Source of the DNA: Tricholoma matsutake
Taxonomy: Eukaryota > Basidiomycota > Agaricomycetes > Agaricales > Tricholomataceae
DNA length: 64,000 nucleotides
Assembly: GCA_026075535.2 (NCBI GenBank)
Contig: AP026541.1
Coordinates: 1,612,001 to 1,676,000 of the forward strand
Direction of reading: 5' to 3'
A program made the position numbers and the translations under genes. This document shows, in pieces, positions 10,069-21,888 of this stretch. Numbering within the stretch: position 1 is the stretch's first letter; every line of letters starts with the position of its first letter. The notes beneath the pieces are model-generated. The model saw nothing but the letters and a program-made list of their open reading frames with translations. It did not search any database and was not told where the DNA came from.

Positions 10069-12345
10069 TGGGAGAAAAACTATAATACAATGGACAATCA
10101 GCAGCATGACCCAATACCTTACGAAAGCACAAGGTATGCCAAAAATTATTGAACAAAAACTTGAATGGAAAATCAAAGCTTTTATCTGGGACAGTGAAGG
10201 AGAACCTCCCATCAGCATTGAGACAATGTATGCTCCTATACACAAAGGAGGGAAACAAGTCCTCAATTTAGCACAGCACAATGATGCCATAGAACTCACC
10301 TGGCTACATGATCTCCTAGCTCCAACAGCTAAATGCCCACCTTGGGCCTTTTTTGCACATGCCCTGTTTAACCACTTTACTCAGAAATCTCCCATTGTCC
10401 ATGAAGAAGCAAGGGTAAATGTTTTTGCACAAACCTGGACACTGTGACTCCGCAGCTTGCCCCAGTCACTCCAATGAATCACCAAAGCTGCAAGAAAATA
10501 CAACCTAAACCTTGAAGCCCTATCCTATGCAAGTGATACACTAGACACATTCCCTGTTTGGTTTCACATCGGAGCTGATGAGATAATAAGTAAACAAAAC
10601 AATACCCATGCTGCTAATTGCCTTTGCACACGTCATAAAGTTACAACAGTGGAACAGCTACGAAAAATTGCCAACCGTGATATGTCTGGTCATGCAGACT
10701 CACAATTCTGCAACTGCCCAAATTGCATAGAAGATGGGATACACCTTGGATGTACTCACCCCAACAATTGCTGGAAACATGCCATACAAATTCTAAATCA
10801 CCTCCACCCAAAATGGAACCCAGACCACCCTCTGAATAGAGATGCCTTGGCTTCACCTGAAAACCCCTCTCCTGACCTGCTAACAGAAGCAATCAAGAAA
10901 AAATCTGAGCTTACATTCTTTGCATACTCAACCTCATGTGGCCCCTATGAAGACAGCTTCTGTATCCTCTCTTCACCACCCCCAATGCACCCAATGCAAC
11001 CATATCCAATAGCCCCCAGGTTATTGCTCCTGACCCCCAACAACCTGCCTCTCTCCTTATCTCAGCAGGTTGCAGCCATATAAACCAAGATGGTGACTAT
11101 GAAAATGGTGGAGGTTTCCTCCTACAAATGCAAGATGAATATCAAGGCTCCATCAAAATGCCAGAAAACATGACATCCCCATCCTGTGGTGAATTAGGTG
11201 CTCTAATATGCACTCTCTGATCAACCCCTCCACATCTCCCACTAAAAATATACATACAGCAAAAAACAATCCTATCAGAGATTACCATTAACCTCGCAAG
11301 AAATGAGGACTCTGATTGGGCACACACCAACAACAAGAACCTTTAAAAATCCCTTGTCTCCAACCTCTGCCAATGATCAGCCCCAACCAAGCTCCAACAA
11401 TGGTCTAAAACGACCCCAGCAGATGGAAAAGCAACTGCCCAACACCTTGCAAAAGCTGCACTTGAGAAGCCACAATGCAATGAAATTGACATTAGTACTG
11501 ACCATAAATGGACCTTGGCAGGGATGAAACTAAAGAATGGCACCCAACGCTCCCTATACCAAGGTATCACCAAATGGAAACTAGCAAACAAGCCTAGATG
11601 ACAAACAGAGATACAACTGGCAACTATGACTTACACTGTCCAAGATCTAACAGGTGAAACACCAACACCTGATAAAATATGGTCAGCAATCTGTAAATGT
11701 GACCTCTCAAAACAGATCAGAAACTACCTCTGGAAAAATTTACATAATGCCTATAAAATAGGCAGTTTTTGGAGTAGAATCCCTAATATGGAACACCATG
11801 ACAGATGCATACTATGTGGAGAGTCTGAATCAATGGAACACATCACCATTGAATGTCCCAATTCAAATGCCATTAGTATCATCTGGAATTTAGCAAAAAA
11901 CCTATGGTTAAGACATGAAGAATCCTGGCCAGAAATACAGTTCGGAACCATCCTAGGTTGCGTACTAGCAGACTTCAAAAGTGAAAAGGGCAAGAAGCTC
12001 CATGACAAGAACCACCTTTTTGAGATCCTCGTAACTGAGTCAGCACACCTGATATGGAAGCTATGATGTGAAAAAGTCATTAAATTTGAAGGGGTTCCAG
12101 ACAAGTTCCACTCACCAGACAAGATCCACAATAGATGGGTAGCACAAGTAAACCAATGACTACACTTAGACATCCTGTCCACAAACAGGAAGCTGCAAGA
12201 CAGAAGTGCTCTGACACAGGGAATTGTACTCCAAACCTGGAGTGCAGTCCTAAAGGATGAAGACAGTCTGCTGAATGGCTGGATCTGGCAGCAAGGGGTT
12301 TTAGTTGGTATTTCATCTTGCCGCCCTCTGGGGCAGAATAGATAA
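10069..12345 (+). pseudogene. LINE ORF2: Cys-rich linker, RNase H and zinc-binding tail
   Basis: After the RT, the frame from 10106 contains an aromatic-rich thumb (KAFIWDSEGEPPISIETMYA). Around 10700-10800 there is a Cys/His cluster, CNCPNCIEDGIHLGC followed by HPNNCW. From about 11080 to 11480 degenerate RNase H sequence is seen (INQDGDYENGGGFLLQ, CGELGALI, LQQWSKTTPADGKATAQHLA). From about 11626 the tail has IWSAICKCDLSKQIRNYLWK and then HDRCILCGESESMEHITIEC, the zinc-binding signature found at the ends of RT proteins. Stops occur near 10445, 10480, 11085, 11218 and 11600. Confidence 0.8.
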
Positions 12346-12548
12346 TAGTTTAGGGCCATGGCCCTATCCTATAATCTTTGAGATGATGAGTCCAACACTG
12401 CTGGCACATGGTAGTGTATGTAAAGGTATTTCCCCTAGGTGATATTCTTGGGTCTTCAGCAATGATTTCCCTAACTCAACACATCCTCCCATGCTGACCT
12501 TGTCAGTTGTTGGAGTTGACCGGAGCTTTGGGCTCAAGTGTTCCACCC

Positions 12549-12566
12549 AAAAAAAAAAAAAAAAAA
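12549..12566 (+). other. poly(A) tail of the LINE
   Basis: An 18-base A run after a CCACCC terminates the LINE 3' region, as expected of target-primed reverse transcription. Confidence 0.75.
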
Positions 12567-12567
12567 G

Positions 12568-13856
12568 GAAAAATGTTACACATACTTGGTTTTTCGCTGT
12601 GTTCTGATTCTCTCTCACTTTGTTGTGCTTAGATTGTGGTGAGAGAAGGTATTTTTATGCATAATGAAGCACATTGATGAGCATAAATCATGATTACAAA
12701 ACCCAGATAAGGTCACATGAGGCCCCCCCCTCCCCACATACTGTCTCAGAATCTGCTGGCAGTCTCAAGCAATATGACCCTTTAGAAAACAGATCACATG
12801 AGTAAAGCCTGAGCACGTGAGTGTGTCCCGAGTTTGTTTACTCACTTCATGACTTTTAATTTCTCTTGCTCCTCACATCACCTAACCGGATAGCTGACTA
12901 AGACTTGTGCACTTGCCACGGCCTCTCCTGAGGACATGTCATATCTTTTCCACTGCCTCTGGACTCTCAGCCCCCTCTTCTCCTCAAGGATCACTCAACC
13001 TGATGAGACACATGGTCACACACTTAGCCATCCCCTCAACAACTCAGTACTCAGTGGTTGAGGCTGCATGAAGTCCAGATCACAGCTGCAGATGCCACCT
13101 CTGTCACCATAACACTGCTTTGTCAAACCTTATACTCAGCATGGATGTACCTGTCTAGGTGTTTAGAGCTGGTGGGATTTTGGATTAGCAGGGCACTGTA
13201 CACTGTACTAGTAGGGTGGAAACACATGGTGTCAATGGGGGGTCTCTACTGGCAGTATGCTATCTTCCACGAGGCATCAAGAGTTGTCATGACACGTCGC
13301 CCAGATTTTTTGTTACATTCCCATGTAAATTATTGGCCAATACACATGTTTTCTCCCTAGAACCTTAGGACAAATTCATTTCCACTAGTTTACTGCACTG
13401 TTTGATGTCATACTGTCTTGATTCACCCACTGAATGCTTAAACTTTGAAACTTCTTGCTTGTACATGTGATGTGAGTGTCATGTGATCTGTTTTCTATTG
13501 CCGGCGAGTACCCCTTTGTAATTCTTAGTTCCAATAAAATTTGCTCGTGTTTTTTTGTGAGACTTCCTTTTTCGGCCTGACATTTCCTTTTTTGGGGGGT
13601 AGGTGAGGGGGCCAGGCCGCCCAGGCCGCCACCCGTGCCTACCCCGGGCAATTTTTGCAATCCCGGTTCCCCCTTGAACAACACTCTAGTACAGACTGCA
13701 GTCATTTAATGACGATTTTTTTTCCGATTTTATTTTAGAACAACCCCCTAATCCCATATACTTTCAGCTGGTTGGTTTATGGGAGTGTCGACTGTAATGC
13801 TTTTTTTTTTAAGTCTACACAATAATATCAAGAGTCTTCAGAGTTAAGATCGTTCA
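12568..13856. other. non-coding region between LINE and acyl-CoA synthetase
   Basis: No gene is supported. ORFs of about 100 codons at 13058-13360 (+) and 13385-13705 (-) lack domains and compositional support. A GC-rich stretch at 13600-13675 (GCCAGGCCGCCCAGGCCGCC) sits just outside the CpG-normal host island. Confidence 0.5.
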
Positions 13857-14279
13857 ATGATCGTTGATCGACGGCTGGCATGCCAGCGGTACAGATCGCC
13901 GCCGGTGTTTCCATTTCATTTCAGATATGCCCTCATCGATGCGAGAGTACGCATGCGGTCGGGTTTTTCTCTCAAGAGGAGTTCAAGTTTTCTATTTACT
14001 GTACTCTCCAGCATTCTCCATTTATCCCCGTTGTCTGCACTTCCACCTCTCATGCCCGCTCATCCCTGGTCAAACCCCGTTCTCACCCTTTTTCCTTTCC
14101 AACCACGGTTCTCCCGTACTCTTTCCTCGGAGTTTCGACGACCTGAACGGAACCCCACCTTTGCTCCGATTTCCCGACCGCGTCCATATTAGTGCTTAGA
14201 CCAGGGTTACCAGTTAAAATTGACAACACCATGCTGATGAGTGAAGTGTGCTCCCTCAATCCCCTCCGAGTCGACTGCT

Positions 14280-16673
14280 ATGTCGCTCTTTATCCCAACA
14301 GTCCGACCAGGTCATTTTGGCCCGGGGTCTGCTGAGGTTGCACCCCCTGCTGCACCTGGCGAAGGCCCAACCCGTCGTCTTGCGATTGCTCGTGATAAGC
14401 TCCTCACACAACCTATGGAAGGAATAGATACCGCGCGTGATGTGCTTGAGTATGCTGCGCGCACGTATGGCAGGAAGAACGCTATGGGGTGGCGGGATAT
14501 TGTCGATGTTCATGAAGAAAGAAAGGAGTTGATAAAAGTTGTGGATGGCAAGGAGATCATCGAGGTGAAGACATGGAAGTACTTTGAGCTGAGCGATTGC
14601 AAGTATCTCTCGTATGTGGAGATGGAGGAGCAGGTAACGACCATAGCATGTGCGATGTTGGATTTGGGTTTCACGCCTGAGCATGTTTTCAACATTTATG
14701 CCCAGACGAGGTAAGCAAATCTGCAAGCCCCGTTGTGCATATCTACTTAATCGAACACGGTCTGTAGTATCAACTGGCAGCTCATGTCTCACGCTTGCGC
14801 ATCGATTTCAACCACAATTGCTACAGCCTACGACACACTAGGCGAATCAGGCCTTACCCACTCCCTAAACGAACCAAACTGCATTGGTCTCTTCACTAAC
14901 GCCGAGCTGTTGCCCACAGTCGCCAATGTCCTCCCTTCCACCCCCTCCGTCGAATTCGTCATCTACGACGGCACACCCTCCCCTGCTGTCCTCACTAAAC
15001 TCCGCAGTATCCGCTCCAGCATCCAAGTCATCCACATCAACTCTCTCCTCTCCGCAGGCGCAAGCGAAAACCGTACATTGCCCGTTGACCGGCGCCCCAC
15101 TCGAGACACCCTCGCCTGTATCATGTACACGAGCGGGAGCACAGGGCCTCCGAAGGGCGTATGTCTAACGCACGGTAACCTGGTCGCATCCGTAAGCTCT
15201 GTATCCGTCGTCTTTGGGCACCATCTTCGGCCGGGTGACACATATTTAGCATACTTGCCTCTAGCGCACGTCCTGGAGTACATTGTCGAGCTTTGCGCTG
15301 TGTTCGTCGGGATCATGTCAGGATACGCGCGCCCGAAGACACTCACCGACGCGTCAGTTCGGAATTGTAAGGGCGATTTGACGGCTTTCAGGCCGCACAT
15401 CATGTTTGGAGTGCCGACGGTGTGGGAGACGATTCGAAAAGGTATTTTGGCGAAGCTTCAGGAGGGAGGAGTGGTTAAACAGTTGGCGTTTTCTGCTGCT
15501 ATGCGTTTGAAAAGGGCAGGTGTACCGGTGTTAGCGGGTCTGGCGGATAGTCTGGTGCTGGGAAAGGTGCGATCTGCGACGGGTGGGAGGCTGCTCTTCA
15601 CAATGAACGGGGGTGCTTCGATCAGCCGGGACACTCAGGATTTTCTGAGTCATGCCTTGGTGCCCATGATGCAAGGTGATTGATTCCTCTATCGTCTCAA
15701 CCTAATACTTTTGGTGGCTGATATGTATTTCTGCCACAGGCTATGGCATGACGGAAACCTGCGGGATGTGCACGCTTCTGCCCCCAGAACTGATGCAATG
15801 TGGGGCAGTGGGACTCCCAGTTCCATCCGTCGAGATTAAGTTGCTCGATGTACCTAGTGCTGGGTATCTATCGACGAACAACCCGCCGCGGGGAGAAGTG
15901 TGTATTCGGGGGCCATCTGTCACTAAGGGGTATTTCAAACGCCCTGATTTGAATGCAGATGAAAATGTGTTCACGAAAGAGGGGTGGCTAAGGACTGGGG
16001 ATGTGGGACAGTGGAATGAGGACGGGACCCTTTCGATAATAGATAGGTGGGGTTTTTTTTTTCTAATGGCTCCTCTCAATCTCACATGTTGCTTGTTGTG
16101 CAATAGGATAAAGAATCTGGTGAAGTTACAGAGTGGAGAGGCTAGTATCATTCTCTTTTCTCTTTTATTCTTTTATTCAAAAAAAGAAAAGAAAACTGAT
16201 TTGGCCGGGTGAACAGTACATCGCCCTCGAGCACCTCGAATCCATTTATAAATCCTGCACCCTGGTTGCCAACATCTGCGTGCACGCTACGCCTGCTGCA
16301 AAGCAGCCCATCGCTATCATCATCCCGCATGAGCCCAACGTCCGGCTCGCGCTCGCTGATGTCGGGGTTGAGCACGGAGTATTGAGTTTGCAGGACCTGT
16401 GCAAGGGGCGCGGGATTAGGGAGCTGGTGACGAAGGAGTGTAATGTGGTAGGTCGTGCGGCTGGGTTTCGAGAGGTGGAGCTGTTGTGTGGGGTTGTGTT
16501 GGCGCATGAGGAGTGGACCCCGGAGAATGGGCTTGTTACGCCAGCGCAGAAGATTCAGAGGGCTAGGATCGCGAAGGAGTTTGAGGAAGAGATTAAGGTG
16601 AGTTTTCTTTTTCCTTTTGGTTTTTGTGATGGAGGCTGATGGTGTGTTTCAGGAAGTATATCGGGACAAGTAG
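14280..16673 (+). CDS. long-chain fatty acid-CoA ligase (acyl-CoA synthetase), 693 aa, six exons
   Basis: It activates fatty acids to acyl-CoA with ATP and CoA, for lipid synthesis and beta-oxidation. Exons: 14280-14710, 14768-15675, 15740-16046, 16107-16140, 16217-16597, 16653-16673; together 2082 nt, exactly 694 codons with the stop. The ATP-binding P-loop YTSGSTGPPKG lies near residue 263, GYGMTETCG near 447, GWLRTGD near 527 and the fatty-acyl signature end DRIKNLVKLQSGEYIALE near 548-565. Length and order match yeast Faa-type and peroxisomal ligases; I cannot say which. Other introns are GT-AG, but the fourth (16141-16216) starts GC (GCTAGT) with a CTGAT branch point; no GT donor keeps the frame. 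The ATG at 14280 is the first in frame after a stop at 14238. No break is seen. Confidence 0.96.
16141..16216 (+). other. GC-AG intron in the acyl-CoA synthetase
   Basis: The exon before it ends KLQSGE and the next begins YIALEHLES, a contiguous conserved block, so the boundaries are fixed by protein and phase. The donor reads GAG|GCTAGT; G at +5 and T at +6 are kept. A CTGAT branch point lies about 24 nt before the CAG acceptor. Confidence 0.85.
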
Positions 16674-16935
16674 TGTTGGAATAATGATTTTTCTTCTCCC
16701 CTGGAATTGTACCTCAGATCTCGAAATTAAGTATTTATAACAGATACTTGGACGTAGTGTGTGAGGTCGTAGTGAGAGATGGTAAAGAAGAATTAAAAAG
16801 CAGATAAACATAACAAGTCCGTGGATGTTGATACAGTGGTGTAGTAAACCATGTTTACAAACGGCTGCTAAAATACTGGTTATCATAGAAAAAGCCTATT
16901 ATCGTACAATTTCGTTCTACTTCGATCTCAGGCTT
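16674..16935. other. intergenic region between convergent host genes
   Basis: 262 bp separate the stop codons of two tail-to-tail genes, so both terminators must lie here. It is AT-rich, with ATTAAAAAGCAG on the plus strand, but I cannot place polyadenylation sites. Confidence 0.5.
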
Positions 16936-18464
16936 TCAAGGTGAAGAAGTATGGACATAGGAAGATTTGGGACGACTTCCAAGGCCAGTCTAGATTTGAA
17001 GAAATGTAAAGCCAACCACAGAGAAAGAGAATATGGACAAACCTTCGCATAAATCTTCTCTATCCATTCCATATTTGTCACTGAGTCCTCCATGTCGACC
17101 CATGTCTGCGGAGTCCTTCCTTTAAGACGGTCCACGAATGCCTCCAACTGATATCGATATGTCGTCCACCAGTCCTCACCTTTGGCATCCATCCTTACGT
17201 CCGTAAATTTGTACACTTTCTCTACCCTAGTCTTCTTGTTGTGCACGTTGACTTTGATCGAGTGGTATAAGGTCGGCATAACGAAATTAATCATCTCCAC
17301 CTTGCCGCCTTCGCACTCGACGGTAACGGTAACATCTGGCATGGGCGGAATGAAGCCCAAATAATAAGGGAGCCGAAAATTGCAGTTCAACGTGGCTACC
17401 ACATTGTTCGGGAGCGACAGTGTCGCAGTGGTCGCCTGATCGGTGTTGGGTACATAATCCTTTGCGGATGATGAAGGGGTATGAAGGATGTGATTTGCGG
17501 ACAGTACTGAGATGGGGTTAGACGAGCACAAATAGCGAATACAGTTCAAGGTGTAGCCTGTAAGAGCAAGCCTAAGCAGCGTGATGGAAAGCATTGTTTA
17601 AATATGCTCACAGCCCATATCCATGAGTGCGCCTCCGCCTAAATCGTAATTGAATCGAATATCGGTCTCCTTGATTAAATTCAAGTTTGGTAACGCTAAG
17701 TTCGCTGTAATACTTTTGATAGCGCCTAGCTCCCCACTGTCGAGTATTGCTTTAACTCGTTGGGTGGCCGGATGGAATCTAATCACACAACCATACGAAG
17801 ATCAGAATTGGATGCGTTGATGACAGGGGGTAAGTACCGATAATGGAAGGCCTCCATGAGCACCAGACCTTTGCGTTCTGCAAACTCAAACATCGCCCTT
17901 GTCTCTTCGGCAGTGTCGGCGGCAGGTTTCTCCAGGAGGACATGCTTGCCGGCAGCTAAAGCTTTCATTGTCCACTCATAATGTAACCCGTTTGGCAACT
18001 AAACACACAGGTCGTCAACATTTGCTAGCGGGAAGGAAAACTTCACACACGGGATTGTACACGACCTCCACGTCTGGGTCGTTCAATAAAGCTAGATCAC
18101 GATTCCCATCAGCTTCGTGTTTCTGGCTTTTCAAGGGGGTTTACATGCATTGATATCCATTATGTCCCCCATAAATCTTCGGGATTCCATGCTTCTTCCC
18201 AAAATCAAGAGCCCTTCTCTCGTCCCGTGCTGCAACCGCATATACCTCGACCTCTGGATGACTTTTGGCCGGAGATATGAGCGCGAAGGGTGCAATTTTT
18301 GCTGCTCCAAGGATGCCGAATTTGATTGGCTTAGAGGCGGAGTATGCCTCCACTTGAGGTGGACTCAACAGTGCCTGCGGTACATATGTCAAAAGACAAG
18401 ACGGCTCGAGAGTAGAATACCATACCTTGTATACTCTCTGGACAAAACCGATGATTGTCGACAT
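16936..18464 (-). CDS. Gfo/Idh/MocA-family NAD(P)-dependent oxidoreductase, 400 aa, seven exons
   Basis: Exons on the minus strand: 18464-18426, 18374-18149, 18091-18051, 17998-17838, 17778-17612, 17557-17043 and 16989-16936, total 1203 nt. The Rossmann motif FGILGAAKIA is near residue 32, the EKP motif of the family near 125 (GKHVLLEKPAADTAEETR), and the C-terminal sheet domain has FNYDLGGGALMDMGCYTLN and EGGKVEMINFVMP. Closest known types are dimeric dihydrodiol dehydrogenases and D-xylose 1-dehydrogenases; the substrate cannot be told from sequence. Six introns of 51-59 bp. The second (18092-18148) begins GC (GCATGT) with CTGAT and TAG; no GT donor gives a continuous protein. The 51-bp first intron reads through, so a protein with 17 extra residues is formally possible. 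It looks intact. Confidence 0.94.
18092..18148 (-). other. GC-AG intron in the oxidoreductase
   Basis: The flanking peptide is GYQ, then LLNDPDVEVVYNP. Only a donor at CAAT|GCATGT joins the two in frame; the nearby GTAAAC would shift the frame or need an 18-nt intron. Branch point CTGAT and acceptor CTAG are normal. Confidence 0.75.
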
Positions 18465-19659
18465 TTGCGAACAAGGAAAACCGTGGCATGTAATCGCGGC
18501 ATTAAACCGCGCATTGCATAGTCACATCACCGACACTGGGAGATAGAAGGCCCCACCATGACAGGTTGACAGCACCCTCAACTCCCACAGTGTGAAAATT
18601 TCCATGATGGCAACCCGCTCAACCATGGGGCAAATTCGATGTAAGCAGTGATGGGAAGACTGGACTTCGAAGCCCTCGGGCCCGGGCCGCAGAGCGCTTG
18701 AAGGCCGAGCCAGAGCCAGGACGTAGCAGGCGGTTTCATAGGGCCTAGGGCTCGGCTTTGGATACTTGCGCTAGAGAGCCGCCGCTTTGCACGGCATGTT
18801 TGAGTTCTCGAGCGGGCGGGGGGCTGCACTATGAAACCATACCACTTCAGTGCCTGTAATCACGCGAGAAGTGAGGTTCTCGTTGTGTAGGTAACTGAGG
18901 GTAATCGAACGCGAGCATTACTGAACGCTATTCTCCGAGAGATTTGAGTTTGTAACATGTGTAGACCGAAGAATAGGAGAAAGCGAGTCGTACCCACTCT
19001 CTTATCCCTGCATAAGCTCTCGGTGTTTATTTGGTACTTCTCATGTTTTTGAGGGTATGATATAGTCAATGGCTGTGTATTGTAGTCAGTCAGTCTGTTG
19101 CTTCTGTTTAGATAGGATGAGAACGGTCTTAACCGGTGAGACCCCCTCCTATGTTTCAATCACGTGTACATGTTATTTTTTCTTTCAGACATCAATGTGT
19201 GAATCAGCGATCAATGTCAGGCCAGTGGTGACCCCGGCTGAGTGTTCATTACTAGGGCTGTACACCGTCTGTTCAACGGTTATGGCCGTACGATTGACAG
19301 TTGAATACGGTACAGTTGAGCTGTCGACCGTCCATCAATGTGAGTTGTCTTGATAAACACGTTGAAGTGGTGAGCGATGTTGATGAAAAAAAATAAAGTT
19401 TGATACACCTAATCCGTCAACCGTGACTCGCGGAAAGATTCTAAAGAATGTGATGCCGCTGACGCGACTGTTTCGTTAATTGGTTGATTTCTTGGATGTG
19501 ATGCTATTTAGTTCAAGATCCCCACACATAAACAAACTAGATCTTGAGTACATCAGCGTAAGAACACTCACTCGCTTACATCCAGATAGTAATTGACACA
19601 ATCCAATGTTATGAGTGCTTTACCAAGTCCTTTCAGGGCTTTACTATGTTAAACCAACA
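18465..19659. other. upstream region of the oxidoreductase; no gene seen
   Basis: GC content is high to about 18850, then falls. ORFs (for example 18578-18829 and 18860-19159, minus) have no domain and I leave them out. At 19251-19345 a TAGGGCTGTACACCGTC start followed by short CGGT/ACCG and GTTGA/TCAAC repeats resembles a hAT transposon end with subterminal repeats, but no partner end was found. Confidence 0.4.
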
Positions 19660-19773
19660 CTCAAACGACACCTATCAGCATTGTTTTCACCATGGTCAAA
19701 AAAAAATTTCAGCCTCCGGCAGGACCCCCCCTCCCTACGTCTGGTTTGGGATTCCCATCCTGACACCCCCTTG
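19660..19773 (+). repeat. dispersed C-tract repeat, copy 1
   Basis: Starts CTCAAACGACACCTATCAGC, then an A/T tract, CAGCCTCCGGCAGGACCCCC, TGGTTTGGGATTCCCATCCT and CACCCCCTTG. The same ordered blocks occur at 32105-32222. Nature unknown. Confidence 0.65.
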
Positions 19774-19992
19774 AGCATGCAATTCTTACTGAGCTCAACG
19801 AGGACAGGGGATATGAAGAGATTATGAATGTATAAAGCAGATTATGAGATACTTCACTGGCAGGCAGGAGAAACCAACTGGGCAGGGGTAATGGCAAACC
19901 CTCAAATGCTGCCTGACTGCATCGTGTTCTTCACCACATCATACTAGCTCCCTTCCCACCCTCTTATTGATGTATCACACATGTGTGGTATA

Positions 19993-20298
19993 TGTAGAAA
20001 ATCAATCCTAGTACAACAAGAGTGAACTATAAGTACAGTAAGTAATCATTCACTACTGAATAATAAGTCGTTACTCACCTCAGTCTCTGTATAAGTGACT
20101 GAGGTGATCTGGTATCCATCTACTCTATATATATGAGTCAGATTAGATAAAGAAGAATGGTATAAAGGTATCCGTGACATGGATACAAACACGTGCATCA
20201 AAGGGATGCACCAATTATAGGACATGCATCAATTAACATCCTGAGATCTGTATTTGGTAATACGGCGTTTGCATGTGCTCACGGTGTCATTCTCAACA
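19993..20298 (-). repeat. copia 3' LTR, 306 bp
   Basis: In element sense it runs TGTTGAGAATGACACC...TTTCTACA. It has TATATATAG-like sequence (rc of about 20124-20135) and, about 20-28 nt downstream, the hairpin at 20076-20106 shared with other LTRs. A polypurine tract (element sense GGTGAGGAGGAG) abuts it at 20299-20310. Confidence 0.93.
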
Positions 20299-20440
20299 CT
20301 CCTCCTCACCGTGAATATCCTCCTCGCATGGAATCAAGTTAGTGGAGGCTGAGGAAGCCATGTAGGTAAGTGAATTGTTTGACATCTAGTGCCTTCGTGA
20401 ACATGTCTGCAACATTCTCGTGGGTGTTGATGTAGGTAAG

Positions 20441-21822
20441 TCATAATTCATTTGATTGGATGCACTCATGAAGGAAATGGTATTTGATGTCAACATGTTT
20501 AACATGGGAATGAAGGGGAGGGTCTTCAGATAAGGTCTTGGTAGCAGAGTTATCACAGTAGATTATTGTTGGGGGCAATTGCTGATGATTGATGGAATGA
20601 AGTAATGTTCGCAACCAGATACATTCCTTGGCTGTCTCAAATGCAGCAACATACTCAGCTTCACAGGATGAAGTTGCAATGACCTTTTGTTTACATGCCG
20701 TCCAGGAGATGGCACCTGAACTGAGGGAGCATATATATCCACCTACACTGCAATGTGTATTGAGGCAGTTGGCCCAATCAGAATCACTAAATGCATAGAG
20801 GGATATGGGTTGATCGCCACCAAGATGAAGTTGAAGGTCCCTGGTACCTTTGATGTAACACACTAGCCTAGTTGCTGCCTGCCAATGTACAAAGGAAAAA
20901 CAATCAAGGTATTGCGAGAGTTGCTGGATGGCATAAGAAATATCAGGGCACATACTGATGGCTAAGTAGAGTAGACAACCCATGAGTGACTGGTAGGGGA
21001 GCTTGTTGAGTTGAGCCTGGTCCTCTGGACACAAAGATTGTCGATCTGCACAGCATAATTTGGTACCAGGCTCTAAAGGCACAGATACTGGATGGGCATC
21101 TTTTTGACCAAACTGTTTGACAATTTTATCAATCAGTGCTGTCTGTGATAGCGCGACAGTTCTGTTAGCCCTGTCCCAGGTGACAGCAACCCCGACGATA
21201 AAACACGCCGTGCCCAACTCAGAAATTGTCCATACCTTTCTCATCTGATCCTTGAAGCATTCATTTTCACTCATGGAGTCTGCAATGGACAGATAGTCAT
21301 CAATGTGGATGGCTGCAATAATAGTCCCAGAGTCTGACTTGCGGTAGTATATGCAGGATTCACAAGATAAGTGAGTGAACCCCCAATTGATCATTTGGGC
21401 GTTGAGGGTTTGATTCCATATCTGTCCACTTTGTTTCATGCCATACAAACCACATTGTAGTTGCCAAACCCAGTCCTCTTTACCAGGTTCCTGAAACCCA
21501 GCAGGTTGTGCACTTCATCATCCGGCAGTAACCCATAGAGGAATGCCATTTTGACATCTATCTGTTGTGCATCCCAACCAAGGGACACCGCTAAATGAAG
21601 GAGTATCCTCCACGATTCCATGTGTGTGGTCAGTGAGGTAGTCTTAGTATAGTCTTTGCCATAGATTTGTTCAAAACCCTTGAAAACCAGATGGTCCTTC
21701 CACCTGACAGCCTTCCCAGTCTCATCACACTTAATATGGAAAACTGGTTTCCCTTTATGGATCTGCTTTCCTTGGGGAATGTTGCTATGGGGAATCAGTT
21801 TGTAAACACCCATATCCCTCAA
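20441..21822 (-). pseudogene. copia reverse transcriptase and RNase H
   Basis: Minus-strand RT begins near 21822 with YKLIPHSNIPQGKQIHKGKP and QIDVKMAFLYGLL (first catalytic Asp), then after a frameshift near 21440 MYGMKQSGQIWNQTLN, the catalytic AIHIDDYLSIA, LPYQSLMGCLLYLA, and RNase H with LYAFSDSDWANC, SSCEAEYVAAFETAKECIW, IYCDNSATKTLSEDP and HVKHVDIKYHFLHE. The 335-codon second part is intact to its stop at 20441. One frameshift is the main lesion. Confidence 0.95.
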
Positions 21823-21888
21823 GGATTGAAGCTCATCTATGTATCCATCTGTCCATCGATCTGCATCAACTGAGTTCTTAGCCTCCTC

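Larger units (their letters stand above)
6575..12567 (+). mobile_element. LINE (non-LTR retrotransposon), ORF1 3' half, ORF2 and poly(A)
   Basis: Domains occur in the order ORF1 zinc knuckle, AP-type endonuclease, reverse transcriptase, Cys-rich linker, RNase H and zinc-binding tail, all on the plus strand. A 3' untranslated region from about 12345 ends in A(18) at about 12549-12566. An RNase H after the RT fits Tad/I-group LINEs. Every ORF carries stops or frameshifts. No target duplication could be identified, because the 5' end is disrupted. Confidence 0.92.

Noticed and set aside
14241..14279. Start of the acyl-CoA synthetase at a GTG at 14241
   Set aside because: Nuclear fungal genes start at ATG; 14280 is the first in-frame ATG.
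14256..16507. Long minus-strand ORFs opposite the acyl-CoA synthetase
   Set aside because: They are antisense shadows of a conserved spliced gene and have no domains.
18141..18148. GTAAAC at 18143 as the donor of oxidoreductase intron 2
   Set aside because: It would need an 18-nt intron or break the frame; the GC donor one codon earlier restores the conserved protein.
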